Assembly: GCF_000010305.1 (NCBI RefSeq)
Contig: NC_012489.1
Span: forward strand, 3,727,646 to 3,791,645
Direction of reading: 5' to 3'
Length of the DNA: 64,000 nt
Source: Gemmatimonas aurantiaca T-27
GTDB lineage: Bacteria > Gemmatimonadota > Gemmatimonadetes > Gemmatimonadales > Gemmatimonadaceae
The position numbers were made by a program, and so were the translations under genes. Numbering within the stretch: position 1 is the stretch's first letter; each line of letters begins with the position of its first letter. Shown piece after piece: positions 52,979 to 61,889 of this stretch. The notes under the pieces were generated by a model. The model was not told the DNA's origin. It was given only the letters and a program-made list of their open reading frames with translations, and searched no databases.

Positions 52979-53626
52979 ATGCGTCGCACCATTGGCATCA
53001 TGGCAGGCACCGCCTTGCTCATGACGGCGCCGTTTTCGCACGGTGATGCGCAGACGGCGGCATCGACGACGGAAGGGTCATGGATGATTCGTGTGCGTGC
53101 GTTGTCACTCACCGCCGCCAACAAGTCCGACGCCATTCCATCGCTCGGCGTGAAAGCCGACCAGATCACCGTAAGCGACAAGATTTTCCCCGACGTCGAT
53201 ATCAGCTACTTCTTCGGCAAACATCTCGCCGCCGAACTCGTGTTGACGTATCCGCAACAGCATGACGTGAAACTCGGCAGCACCAAGATCGGCCATTTCA
53301 AACATCTGCCGCCGACGCTGCTGGCGCAGTATCACGTGTTGCCCGACGCGATCGTACGGCCGTACATCGGTGTGGGGGTGAATCTCACGCTCATTTCAGA
53401 TGTCGATATCGCGGTGCCCGGTGTCGGCCGACTCGATCTCGAAAAGAGTTCGGTTGGTGTGGCCGGACAGGTCGGCGCCGACATTCGCCTGGCGCCCGGC
53501 AAGTTCCTGAACATCGACCTCAAGCGCGTCGGCATCGGCTCGGACGTGCTGCTGGGGAGCACAAAAGTGTCCGCCGTGCGGGTCGACCCGTGGCTGGCCA
53601 GTGTCGGACTGGGGGTACGCTTCTAG
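52979..53626 (+). CDS. OmpW-family outer-membrane protein
   Basis: A 215-residue eight-strand barrel protein of the OmpW type. The signal peptide (MRRTIGIMAGTALLMTAPFSHGDAQ) is followed by SWMIRVRALSLT, FPDVDISYFFGKHLAAELVLTY, HVLPDAIVRPYIGVGVN and a terminal strand ending in Phe (ASVGLGVRF). These are the family's usual strands. OmpW-like proteins form a small hydrophobic channel in the outer membrane. ATG 52979 fits the signal peptide; the frame extends to 52874. Confidence 0.85.
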   Translation: MRRTIGIMAGTALLMTAPFSHGDAQTAASTTEGSWMIRVRALSLTAANKSDAIPSLGVKADQITVSDKIFPDVDISYFFGKHLAAELVLTYPQQHDVKLGSTKIGHFKHLPPTLLAQYHVLPDAIVRPYIGVGVNLTLISDVDIAVPGVGRLDLEKSSVGVAGQVGADIRLAPGKFLNIDLKRVGIGSDVLLGSTKVSAVRVDPWLASVGLGVRF

Positions 53627-53717
53627 ACCGCGTGCGCCGGCGGATATGCCTCCTGTGGGTGGGATTGGCCGTGTTAGATTTGGACGGTTGTTCCCACCCT
53701 TTGCGAGGACTCCGTTG

Positions 53718-54791
53718 ATGTCCCGTCGGCCCTACGTGCCCCTGCTGCTGTTGTCGATCGGTGCGTGCACCGTGCAGCGTACTGCCCCTGCTCCGTCTCA
53801 AAGTCTCGCGATGCAGCGACAGGTTCCGGCCGTTTCGGAGCTTGGCCGCCACACGGGAGGCCCGTCTGCCATGGACGATCACATGGCGCACATGAACGCG
53901 GCCGACCTCGTGGCGCCGCAGATCAACGCGGTGACAACGCCGCAGGACCTGAGCCTACCCGCGTCGGCCAATGCCGCAGCGGAACGGGTGAAAAATTCAC
54001 CGCGTCACGCCGAATGGGTGAAGATCCCCATGGCTGGTACGCCCGATACGCTCATGGCGTGGGTGGTGTATCCGTTTGCCAAGGACAGCCGCCAGAAGGC
54101 ACCGGTGGTCGTCGTGGTCCATGAGATCTTCGGTCTGTCCACTTGGGTGCGTGGTGTGGCCGACCAGGTCGCGGCCGACGGCTTCATCGCCATCGCGCCC
54201 GATTTCCTGTCCCGTGCACGTGGTGGTCCAAGCTCGGTGGAGCTCAGCGCGGACACCGCGCGCCGTATCATCGCCGGTGTGAACACCACCGAACGCAATC
54301 AGATCATCAACGCGGCCGCCAACTACGCGATGATGTTGCCGAGTGCGCAGCAGAAGTATGCGGTGATCGGCTACTGCTGGGGTGGGCAGACGGTGTTTGC
54401 CCACGCCGTGAACGGCGGTGTGAAGGGTTTCTCGGGTGGTGTGGCGTTCTATGGTGCGCCGTATACGAAGGGCGGCACACCGGCCACGGCCACCACAGCG
54501 GCCGTGCCCGCGTCGGTGGACACGGATTCACTCAAGAAAATCTCGAAGCCGGTCATGTTGCTCAATGGCAGCAAGGATGCCCGTATCGGCGCGTTGATGC
54601 CGGCGCTCGAGGAAGCCATGAAGGGCAAGAAGTACGAGCAAAAGAACTACGAGGGCGCCGTGCACGGTTTCCTGCGTGCGCAGGGTGACCCGAAGGCGAC
54701 GCGGGATGAGGCCGAGGAAGCGGCCAATATCGCCGCCACCAAGGACGGTTGGCCGCGCACCATTGCCTTCCTGCGCAAGAATCTGAAGTAA
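53718..54791 (+). CDS. Dienelactone-hydrolase-family lipoprotein
   Basis: A 357-residue protein. MSRRPYVPLLLLSIGACTV provides a lipobox with the acylated Cys at about residue 17. Residues about 120-355 form a dienelactone-hydrolase fold with the Cys nucleophile in GYCWGGQTVFAH (near residue 219), a VVHEIFGLSTW segment and a late His in GAVHGFLRA. It should hydrolyse an ester or lactone outside the cytoplasm or at a membrane. An N-terminal stretch with a HMAHMNAAD motif is of unknown function. A strong terminator follows. Confidence 0.85.
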   Translation: MSRRPYVPLLLLSIGACTVQRTAPAPSQSLAMQRQVPAVSELGRHTGGPSAMDDHMAHMNAADLVAPQINAVTTPQDLSLPASANAAAERVKNSPRHAEWVKIPMAGTPDTLMAWVVYPFAKDSRQKAPVVVVVHEIFGLSTWVRGVADQVAADGFIAIAPDFLSRARGGPSSVELSADTARRIIAGVNTTERNQIINAAANYAMMLPSAQQKYAVIGYCWGGQTVFAHAVNGGVKGFSGGVAFYGAPYTKGGTPATATTAAVPASVDTDSLKKISKPVMLLNGSKDARIGALMPALEEAMKGKKYEQKNYEGAVHGFLRAQGDPKATRDEAEEAANIAATKDGWPRTIAFLRKNLK

Positions 54792-54819
54792 AGGCACGCT
54801 TTCGCAGGCAGCAACAAAC

Positions 54820-54857
54820 AGAAGGCCCCCACACCAGACACGGTGTGGGGGCCTTCT
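54820..54857. terminator. Bidirectional intrinsic terminator
   Basis: A perfect 16-bp stem, AGAAGGCCCCCACACC (54820-54835) with its complement (54842-54857), has a 6-base loop. It lies between the convergent lipoprotein gene and the DUF4397 gene. T-rich and A-rich flanks are short, but the stem is strong enough to serve both sides. Confidence 0.8.
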
Positions 54858-54878
54858 GTTGTCCTGCGTGAATGACGC

Positions 54879-55679
54879 CTAGCGGTTCGTCGTGTTGTCC
54901 AGGAACGGCCGGTTGGTGGCCGTGGTGGAGGTGATCGTCATGTCGCCACGACCGCCGATCGTATACACGCGTCCTCCCGCGAACCCGGTGGCGGCTCGAG
55001 AGATGACGTTGGTCGTCGAGCCGGCCACCCGGGTGTTGAGATCGTACGTCCCGGCCGGAATCTCCACGAATGCCCCAGCGGACTTGTATGCGATCGCACC
55101 ACCAATGGCGACTTCCGTGCCAGTGGTCGTGTTCCGCGCATACAAGGTCATGGGACTCGAATTCGGGATCGCGTTCACGAATCGCACATGAGTGACCAGG
55201 AATCGCCCGACCTCGAGCGGTTCCGGCGGCAACACGTCCTCTACGATGAAGCCTTCCACCGTCTTGGCCGTCGTGTTGTAGAACCCACTCACGAAGAGCG
55301 AGTACGCCTTGCCATCGGCCAGTGCGCCCGGAATCGTGGCCACGGCGACGTCCTTGTCGACGGTCGCCGCAATGCGTCCGGTGAACGTGTACTGGCCAGG
55401 TGCCAGCGCCGAATACAGCGACCCCAGGCCGACGCCACCGTACACGATGCCGGTGGTGGATTCCACGCCGGTGGCAGAACTGATGGCCGTCACCTTGTCG
55501 GTGTTGGCGTAGAAGTTCATGCCCGGAGCGTTGAGTCCGAAGTTGTAGAAGCGGATACGTGCCGTCGGCAGGGGGCCGTCGATGGTCTGCACCGCCGTCT
55601 TGTCACATGCCGCCAACACAACGGCACCCAGCAGCGTCACCGACCGAAGAGATCGGGAGAAGATTCTGTTGATGGTCAT
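54879..55679 (-). CDS. DUF4397-domain lipoprotein
   Basis: A 266-residue lipoprotein (LLGAVVLAAC with a Cys at about residue 25). The body contains two repeats of a beta-sandwich domain of the DUF4397 type, opening with TARIRFYNFGLNAPGMNFYAN and THVRFVNAIPNSSPMTLYARN. DUF4397 proteins are cell-surface lipoproteins of unknown ligand. It is the third gene of the operon with the second SusC-SusD pair, five bases after SusD, so it may form part of that outer-membrane complex. Confidence 0.82.
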   Translation of the reverse strand: MTINRIFSRSLRSVTLLGAVVLAACDKTAVQTIDGPLPTARIRFYNFGLNAPGMNFYANTDKVTAISSATGVESTTGIVYGGVGLGSLYSALAPGQYTFTGRIAATVDKDVAVATIPGALADGKAYSLFVSGFYNTTAKTVEGFIVEDVLPPEPLEVGRFLVTHVRFVNAIPNSSPMTLYARNTTTGTEVAIGGAIAYKSAGAFVEIPAGTYDLNTRVAGSTTNVISRAATGFAGGRVYTIGGRGDMTITSTTATNRPFLDNTTNR

Positions 55680-55684
55680 GGCGT

Positions 55685-57262
55685 TCACGGTTGGGTGATC
55701 CAAAGCGGCTTGGTGTGGTAGTCGGCGGCGCGGGCTCCGATGGCGTCGAGTGCGGGGATATTCCACACATACTCGGAGTTGTACCGCGGACGAATACGCT
55801 GGACGACCTTGCCGCCATTGTCTCCATAGAGGTTGGTCGGCGCCGCAAAACCAGGGTACACCTGACGGCCACTGGCGGGATCGATATCCGTGTAGTGATA
55901 CCGGCGCATGTCCATCCACAGCTCGTTGTGTCCCCATCCCCACTGCGCGATGTACTTCTGGGACATGATATGCGTGAGCGTGAGTCCGGCCGCGCCCGGC
56001 ATGATGGCCGTATTGGTCAGGAACGCATCCTTCTCGGCCGCCGTGATCTGCGTAGGCTGCTGGTTGTTGTCGAGATTGCGGGCGTTCACAAAGTCGATGT
56101 GCGACGACACGGCGTTGCGATATGCCGTATAGGCCGTGGCCTTGTCACCGGCGCGATATGCCGCTTCGGCCTTGATGAACTGCAACTGCGAGTACGTCAT
56201 TACCGGGATCTTCGCCTTGTCGTCGAAGATGTAGCGCCCCGGCAACTGCGCTCCACCGCTGCCCGGATAGCCGTTGAAGTTGTTGGGCTGCTGCGTCGCC
56301 GTGAGCGCTCCGTAGTTCACGGCATTGATATCGAGACCACGATACTGTCCGTCCGGAGACGGAGACAGCATGCGGCTCAGGCGCGGATCCACCACGCCAT
56401 TGAACGCCGTGCCGTTCATCAGCCCGACCACGAACTGCGTCTGACGATAGAACGTGGTACCACCGATGTTGCCGCGGGTCCGGCCCCAGAAGTTGATGTC
56501 GTCGTTCTGGGTGGCCGGATAGGTCAGAAGGGGATCGTCGGCGTTGCTCGCAAACGACTTGTCCACTGCCGCGATCACATCCGCTGGCTTGTAGCCCGCT
56601 TTGTTGCTGTAGTGGTTCAGGTTCATGGCCAGCATGGCGTAGGCCAGCTTGAGCCACTTGGCACGATCTCCGCCGTACATCTTGTCGCCACGGGCCAGAT
56701 ACGCCACGTCCACGCCACCATCGTTCCGCTGCAGCAGCTCGATCGCCTTGTTCAGCAGACGCTGGGTCTCCTGATAGGCGAACTCCTGCGAATCGTAGTT
56801 GAACGAGAAGGTGTTCTGGTTGATGGCCTCCTTGATGATGATCTCACCGTGCATGTCGGTGAGCACCTGCCATCCCCAGGCCTTGAGCACATAGCCCACG
56901 CCCAAGATGTCCCAGCGCTCTTCCGCCTCGGCCTTCGTCATCATGTCCACGAGGTTCTGGCCGAGCGTCCAATACACATCGCGCCACTGCTGGGCACCGT
57001 TGTCGCTGCCCGGGTCGTATCCCATACGGTCCCAGGTGGTCTGCGCCGTCGCCGCGACATACCACTGCTGCGTATAGCGGCCGATGAAACGCCCCTCATA
57101 CTGCGGAGCGGTGGCCATCCAGTGGATCATCGGCGCCAGGTACAGATTGGCCGACACCACCTGCGGCGCGTTGGGGTTGGTGTTGACATCGAGGAATTCG
57201 TCGCAGCTCGTGGCGGGCAGTACCAACCCTCCCACCAGCAGCGCAGTGCAGAGCCGTTTCAT
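55685..57262 (-). CDS. SusD/RagB-family (SusD-like_2) lipoprotein
   Basis: A lipoprotein of about 525 residues. From ATG 57262 the signal MKRLCTALLVGGLVLPATSC ends in a lipobox Cys. The body is a SusD-like helical protein (NTNPNAPQVVSANLYLAPMI, VYWTLGQNLVDMM, GVGYVLKAWGWQVLTDMHG). Alternative starts are ATG 57286 and 57328; the last begins two bases after the receptor frame's stop and would add 22 residues before the signal peptide. It partners with the preceding SusC-type receptor, whose reading frame is interrupted. Confidence 0.85.
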   Translation of the reverse strand: MKRLCTALLVGGLVLPATSCDEFLDVNTNPNAPQVVSANLYLAPMIHWMATAPQYEGRFIGRYTQQWYVAATAQTTWDRMGYDPGSDNGAQQWRDVYWTLGQNLVDMMTKAEAEERWDILGVGYVLKAWGWQVLTDMHGEIIIKEAINQNTFSFNYDSQEFAYQETQRLLNKAIELLQRNDGGVDVAYLARGDKMYGGDRAKWLKLAYAMLAMNLNHYSNKAGYKPADVIAAVDKSFASNADDPLLTYPATQNDDINFWGRTRGNIGGTTFYRQTQFVVGLMNGTAFNGVVDPRLSRMLSPSPDGQYRGLDINAVNYGALTATQQPNNFNGYPGSGGAQLPGRYIFDDKAKIPVMTYSQLQFIKAEAAYRAGDKATAYTAYRNAVSSHIDFVNARNLDNNQQPTQITAAEKDAFLTNTAIMPGAAGLTLTHIMSQKYIAQWGWGHNELWMDMRRYHYTDIDPASGRQVYPGFAAPTNLYGDNGGKVVQRIRPRYNSEYVWNIPALDAIGARAADYHTKPLWITQP

Positions 57263-57330
57263 CGGAAGACGGTTGATCGGAAACATGCCTAGGAGTCCTG
57301 CGGACGGAGTCAGGGATTCGCGTCGCATGA

Positions 57331-59340
57331 TCAGTACCCCAGCTTGACGCCGAACGCGAAGCCGCGCGGCATCGGGAAGTTGCCGAAGTCGATGCCGGAT
57401 GCACCCGAGCCACCAACCGCAGCCGTGTTGCCGTTCACCACCGGATCGAGTCCCGAATAGTTCGTGAAGAGGAACAAGTCGGTGCCGCGCACCCACACGC
57501 TCACGTCACGGGCCTTGAAATACCGGTTGGGCACCTGGTAACGCAGCGTGACATCGCGCAGACGGAACCAGTTGATGTCCTTCTCGATGAAGAGCTCTTC
57601 GCTCATCAGGCGGTAGTACTCCGTCTGCGCACCCGGCACGACGACAATCGTGTTCTTGGTCGGCGTGGAGCTGTTTTCCTTGCCGTCCCGCAACACCCCC
57701 TCCACCACACGCGGCTCCCACCGATCGAGCGTGCGCATGCTCAGGCCACGGGTCGTCAGATAGTGCTCGGTGGCATTGAACACATCACCACCGCGGCGCA
57801 CATCCAGCAGCATGCTCAACTGGAAGTTCTTGAAGCGGAAGGTGTTGGTGATACCGATGGAGTAGTCGGGCTGACGATCGTAGCCGCCATCGATGAACGT
57901 GGCCGAACGCAGCGGAAGTCCGGTCGTCGGATCGATCAGTAGCTGCTTCTGATTGTTGCGCTGGTAGAAAAAGCCGGTCAGCGAGCGCGTCGACAGGTTG
58001 GGCGCTGTACCGTTGCGCACATTGCCGAACAGCCAGGTGTCGGACACGTAGGATTCCGGCAGATCATTCGGAATCTTGAGCGTCTTGCCGCGGGCTCGCT
58101 CGAAGTTGGTGGTGATGTCCCAACCGGCGCTGGCGGTCTGGATCGGGCTCAGACGCAGCGTGGCTTCGACGCCTTGGTTTTCCGTCTCGGCGCCATTGAG
58201 ATTGAACAGGATGAACCCCGTGGCGTAGGAGCCGCGGATATCGTTCACGATCTGATCGGTCGTGCGCGCCTTGTAGTGCGTGATATCGAGGCCGACCCGG
58301 TTCTTGAGGAAGCTCAGCTCCGCACCGAATTCCACCGACGTCTTGAACTCCGGCTTGAGCCCGAGATTGGGGCCCGTGAAGCCGTACCCGTATCCGCCGT
58401 TGGCGGTCAGCTTGGATTCGAGCGATGGACGGAACGCATACGGACGCGCATCGCGACCCACCGCTGCGTAGCCCGCGCGCAGCTTGCCACTGACGAACTT
58501 GGCCACGGACGGGAAGGCGTCACTGAAGACAAAGGCCGCATTGACACCCGGATAGAAGAACGAGTTGCGCTCGACGGGAATGGTGGACGTCCAGTCGTTG
58601 CGCCCCGTCGCTGTCACGAACAGATAGTTGTCATAGCTGACCGTGGCGCTGCCGAACACACCGACCAGGCGACGCTGCAACAAGGTCGTGCGGTTCGTAC
58701 GCAGCACGGTGTTGTTGGCCGACACGAACGCCGGGTCGAGGAAGTCCTGTCCCTTGATGGCATTCGTCTGTGACCAGGAGTCATTGATCGCGTTCGCCAC
58801 CAGGCCGCGCACCGCAATCTTCGAAGTGAGCTGGTAGGTATTGAAGTTCAGAACCGTCTGCATGTTGGTGTTGCGCGTGACATCGTCCGCAAGATCCAAC
58901 ACGCCGTTGTACTGGAAGCCAGACGCACTCTGCGGATTCCGCAACAGCAACGCTTCGCTGATGTAGGTCTGCGTGCCGATGTTGGTTTGCAGAGAGGCCC
59001 AGCGCACCGGCGTCAGCGTCAACCCGAGATTCGCAATGATCTGGCTGGTGACGTTGTTGTTCCGGTTGGCCGACAGGTTGAAATACGGATTGTCCACTTC
59101 GGCCGAAGCGCCAAGGTTGGTGAGTCGACGGCGCTGACCGGACGGCGTCAGGTAGTCCTTGGCATTGTCGGTCTGCGGCCAGAGCAACAAACCGATCAGC
59201 GGACCGATCTCGCCCTTGTAGGGCTGATTGTTGTCGGCCTTGCTGTACTGCATGCTCAGGTCGGCCTTGAGCCAACTGGTCGCCTGCCCCGTCGCCGCAC
59301 CGGTCACGTTGATACGCCGGTAGTCGGTGTTGATCACCAC
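57331..59340 (-). pseudogene. SusC-type receptor, C-terminal part after internal stop
   Basis: This is the 3' two-thirds of a SusC/RagA TonB-dependent receptor. It encodes most of the barrel (LKADLSMQYSKADNNQPYKG, NFERARGKTLKIP) and ends in a terminal aromatic strand (RGFAFGVKLGY). It is in the same frame as the upstream part, with only the TAG at 59355-59353 in between. If translated alone it would lack the signal peptide and plug and could not be an outer-membrane protein. The first in-frame start after the stop is GTG 59340; a ribosome-binding site is not evident. Confidence 0.85.
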
Positions 59341-59352
59341 ACCCTTGGTGTC

Positions 59353-60393
59353 CTAAAACGCCGTGCCGAGACGATAGGTGATGCGACCGTCGCTGGAGCC
59401 GCCGCTGAAGTTCAGGTTGTGGCGCTGATTCACCGACTGGCGAAAGAAGCCGTCGATGTTGTCGTAGAACTGTGTACCCGCCGGGTACTGGGGGCCAAAG
59501 TACGTGAAGCCCGCCGTCGACAGTCCGCTCGGCGAAAACACATTCTGCAGCTCAGGGTTCGCCCGCATATTGTCGATGCGGAAGTCATTGCTGTAGTCGA
59601 AACCGTTCGAGCCCGCACGGCCGCGCTTCGTCGTGATGACGATGGCGCCATTGGCTGCGTCGATGCCGTACAGCGCAGCCGCTTCAGGCCCCTTCAGCAC
59701 CACGAGGGTTTCAATGTCTTCCGGGTTGATGTCGGCCGCCCGGTTGGTGAAATCGACACCGCGATTCGAGAAGGCCGTCAACGATCCCGGGGCGTCCGAC
59801 GCGAGCACGCCGGTGCTCATCGTCTTGTTGTCGATGGGCAAACCATCGACGATCATGAGCGGCTGATTGCTCGAGCTGATCGAGCTCACACCGCGGATGG
59901 TGATGGAAGCCGACGCGCCCGGCACACCGGAGCTGCTCGTGACCTCCACGCCCGCCACGCGCCCCTGCAGGCCGTTCACGAAATTTTCGCGTCCCGTCTG
60001 TGCCAGGTCAGCACCGATCACGGTCTGCTGCGACACACCCAGACTGCGCTGCACCGTCTGCTGGCCGAGCGCAGTGACCACCATGGCATCGAGATTGGTC
60101 GCCGACTTCTCGAGGGTCACATTGATGACGCTGTTCGTGCCGACGGGGCGCTCCTGCGGGACATAGCCGATGAGTCGGTACTGCAGAGTTTGCCCCGGAC
60201 TCACCCGGATGGTGTAATCGCCGTTGGTATTGGACTGAGTCCCCAACGTCGTGCCCTTGATGACAATGGAGGCGCCTGACAAGGGCACACTCCCATCGCG
60301 GGTGACCTTGCCGGTCACGGTTTGCTGTTGAGCCATCGCCGATGAGGCGATGAGGGCGGTGCCAAGCAGCACCGCCAGGACGCGTTTCTTCAT
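59353..60393 (-). pseudogene. SusC-type receptor, N-terminal part ending in amber codon
   Basis: This is the first 346 codons of the receptor: signal peptide (MKKRVLAVLLGTALIASSAMA), the carboxypeptidase-like domain (GKVTRDGSVPLSGASIVIKG) and the plug (GLQGRVAGVEVT, LMIVDGLPIDN, LKGPEAAALYGIDAANGAI). It stops at TAG after RITYRLGTAF, where the family normally continues into the barrel with a residue before DxKGV. The next codons read DTKGVVINTDYRR, so the break is a single nonsense codon, most simply CAG (Gln) to TAG. Total length without it would be 1020 residues, normal for the family. It may be a real mutation, a sequencing error or a suppressed stop. Confidence 0.88.
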
Positions 60394-60525
60394 CGTGAAG
60401 AGTGCCTGGGAGGGGGCCTGTGCACTGTCGGGAGCAGCGCACGGACAGGATGAAACAGTGGGCCTGCAAGGGGCACGATTTGCCGAAAATTCCGAGGAGT
60501 GATCCCCGTCGCAATCGGATGGCCT

Positions 60526-60554
60526 ACCTTAGCCCTGCCCACATAGGCTGTCAA
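60526..60554 (-). promoter_or_regulatory. Sigma-70-type promoter for second SusC-SusD operon
   Basis: On the minus strand TTGACA (60554-60549, perfect) and TAAGGT (60531-60526, three of six) are spaced 17 bases. Transcription would begin near 60519, leaving a leader of about 125 bases before the receptor ATG. Confidence 0.6.
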
Positions 60555-60805
60555 ACCGTCCCGGGGACCAACAGGTGAGCCCTCCCGTCAATGCACGACT
60601 CAGCGACCCTGTCGCACTTTCAGCAGCGCTATTCCACAGCACTCAGCGGGCTGAGCCGCTCACCCGAATACTCATGGGCCCATCCGTATTCCGAATTGAT
60701 GGGATAGTCGGGGACTCCGAACAGTCGCCTGCCGACGGCACCCCAGCCCATCGGCAGCCCTTGGCAGCAGCCCCGATAGGCGTCTCCGGGGACTAATTTC
60801 CCGCC
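60555..60805. other. Intergenic region upstream of hldD
   Basis: The 251 bases between the minus-strand promoter and hldD hold no gene I can support. The short motif CGGGGAC occurs three times (near 60563, 60709 and 60788), and several C-rich and G-rich tracts could pair. No promoter for hldD is obvious. A 65-codon minus frame ending at 60629 lacks a ribosome-binding site. Confidence 0.4.
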
Positions 60806-61849
60806 ATGACTGAAGCGAATTCTCACCGGCCCCTGCCACTCCTCTCTGTACTCGACACGCTGCCCACACGCGTACTCGTCACGGGTGGTGCCGGCTTCAT
60901 CGGCAGCGCGCTGGTCTGGGCCCTCAATCAGCAGGGCGTCGACCGCATCGTCATCGCCGATCGGCTCGGGCAGGACGAGAAGTGGCGCAACCTCGTCCCG
61001 CTGCGGTTCGAGGACTACCTCGAGGCCGACGATCTCTTCCCGCGTCTCGAGTCAGGGGCATTGGGAGATTTCGACCTCATTCTCCACCTCGGCGCCTGTT
61101 CGGCCACGACCGAGCTCGATGCGACCTATCTCGCGCGCAACAACTTCGAGTTCACCAAACAGCTCGCCCACCGGGCGCTCGCGCGGGGATCACGATTCGT
61201 GTACGCGTCGAGTGCCGCCACGTATGGCGACGGCGCACACGGCATGGACGATATCGACAATTCGTCCGCCGCGCTCTCGCGGCTTCGTCCGCTGAACGCG
61301 TACGGTTACTCCAAGCACCTGTTCGACCAGTATGCGGCGCAGGCCGGGCTGCTGCATCGGATTGTGGGACTCAAGTACTTCAACGTGTACGGCCCCAACG
61401 AAGCGCACAAAGGCGATATGCGCTCGCTCGTCCATAAGGCCTTCGGGCAGATCCGCGACACCGGCCGCGTCCGGCTCTTTCGCTCACACCGGGTCGACTA
61501 CAAGGATGGCGAGCAGCAACGCGACTTCCTCTACGTGAAGGACGCGGTGGCCATGACGTTGCACCTGGCCATGTCACCGGCGGCCGGTGGCCTGTACAAC
61601 ATCGGCAGCGGCCAGGCACACTCGTGGCTCGAGCTCACCGGCGCCCTGTTCGCCGCACTCGGTCGTGAACCGGAGATCGAGTTCATCGATATTCCCGAGT
61701 CCATCCGCGCCAAGTACCAGTATCACACCAAGGCCGAGATCGCGAAGCTACGGGCGGCCGGATATGCGGCGCTCGTGACGCCATTGGCGGACGCCGTGCG
61801 TGACTATGTGCAGGGTTACCTCACCGACGACCGGCGTCTGGGAGACTGA
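60806..61849 (+). CDS. hldD: ADP-L-glycero-D-manno-heptose 6-epimerase
   Basis: A 347-residue epimerase for the last step of ADP-heptose synthesis for LPS inner core. The order of motifs follows E. coli HldD: TGGAGFIGSALV (NADP site), HLGACSATTE, FVYASSAATYG (catalytic Ser/Thr), YGYSKHLFDQY (catalytic Tyr-x-x-x-Lys), KYFNVYGPNEAHKGDM, and KYQYHTKAEIAKLRAAGY. The N-terminus is about 20 residues longer than in E. coli, before the Rossmann fold. It implies a heptose-containing LPS and hence a Gram-negative cell. It is 40 bases from the downstream transporter gene. Confidence 0.93.
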   Translation: MTEANSHRPLPLLSVLDTLPTRVLVTGGAGFIGSALVWALNQQGVDRIVIADRLGQDEKWRNLVPLRFEDYLEADDLFPRLESGALGDFDLILHLGACSATTELDATYLARNNFEFTKQLAHRALARGSRFVYASSAATYGDGAHGMDDIDNSSAALSRLRPLNAYGYSKHLFDQYAAQAGLLHRIVGLKYFNVYGPNEAHKGDMRSLVHKAFGQIRDTGRVRLFRSHRVDYKDGEQQRDFLYVKDAVAMTLHLAMSPAAGGLYNIGSGQAHSWLELTGALFAALGREPEIEFIDIPESIRAKYQYHTKAEIAKLRAAGYAALVTPLADAVRDYVQGYLTDDRRLGD

Positions 61850-61889
61850 GGCGAGTGACGGCGGCCAGTGCGACAGCAGGTGACTGGAC

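Noticed and set aside
57331-60393. A frameshift in the second SusC receptor
   Set aside because: Both halves are in the same reading frame and directly contiguous; the break is a nonsense codon, not an indel.
60629-60826. A 65-codon minus-strand frame upstream of hldD
   Set aside because: It overlaps the hldD start, has no ribosome-binding site, and its translation matches no family I know.
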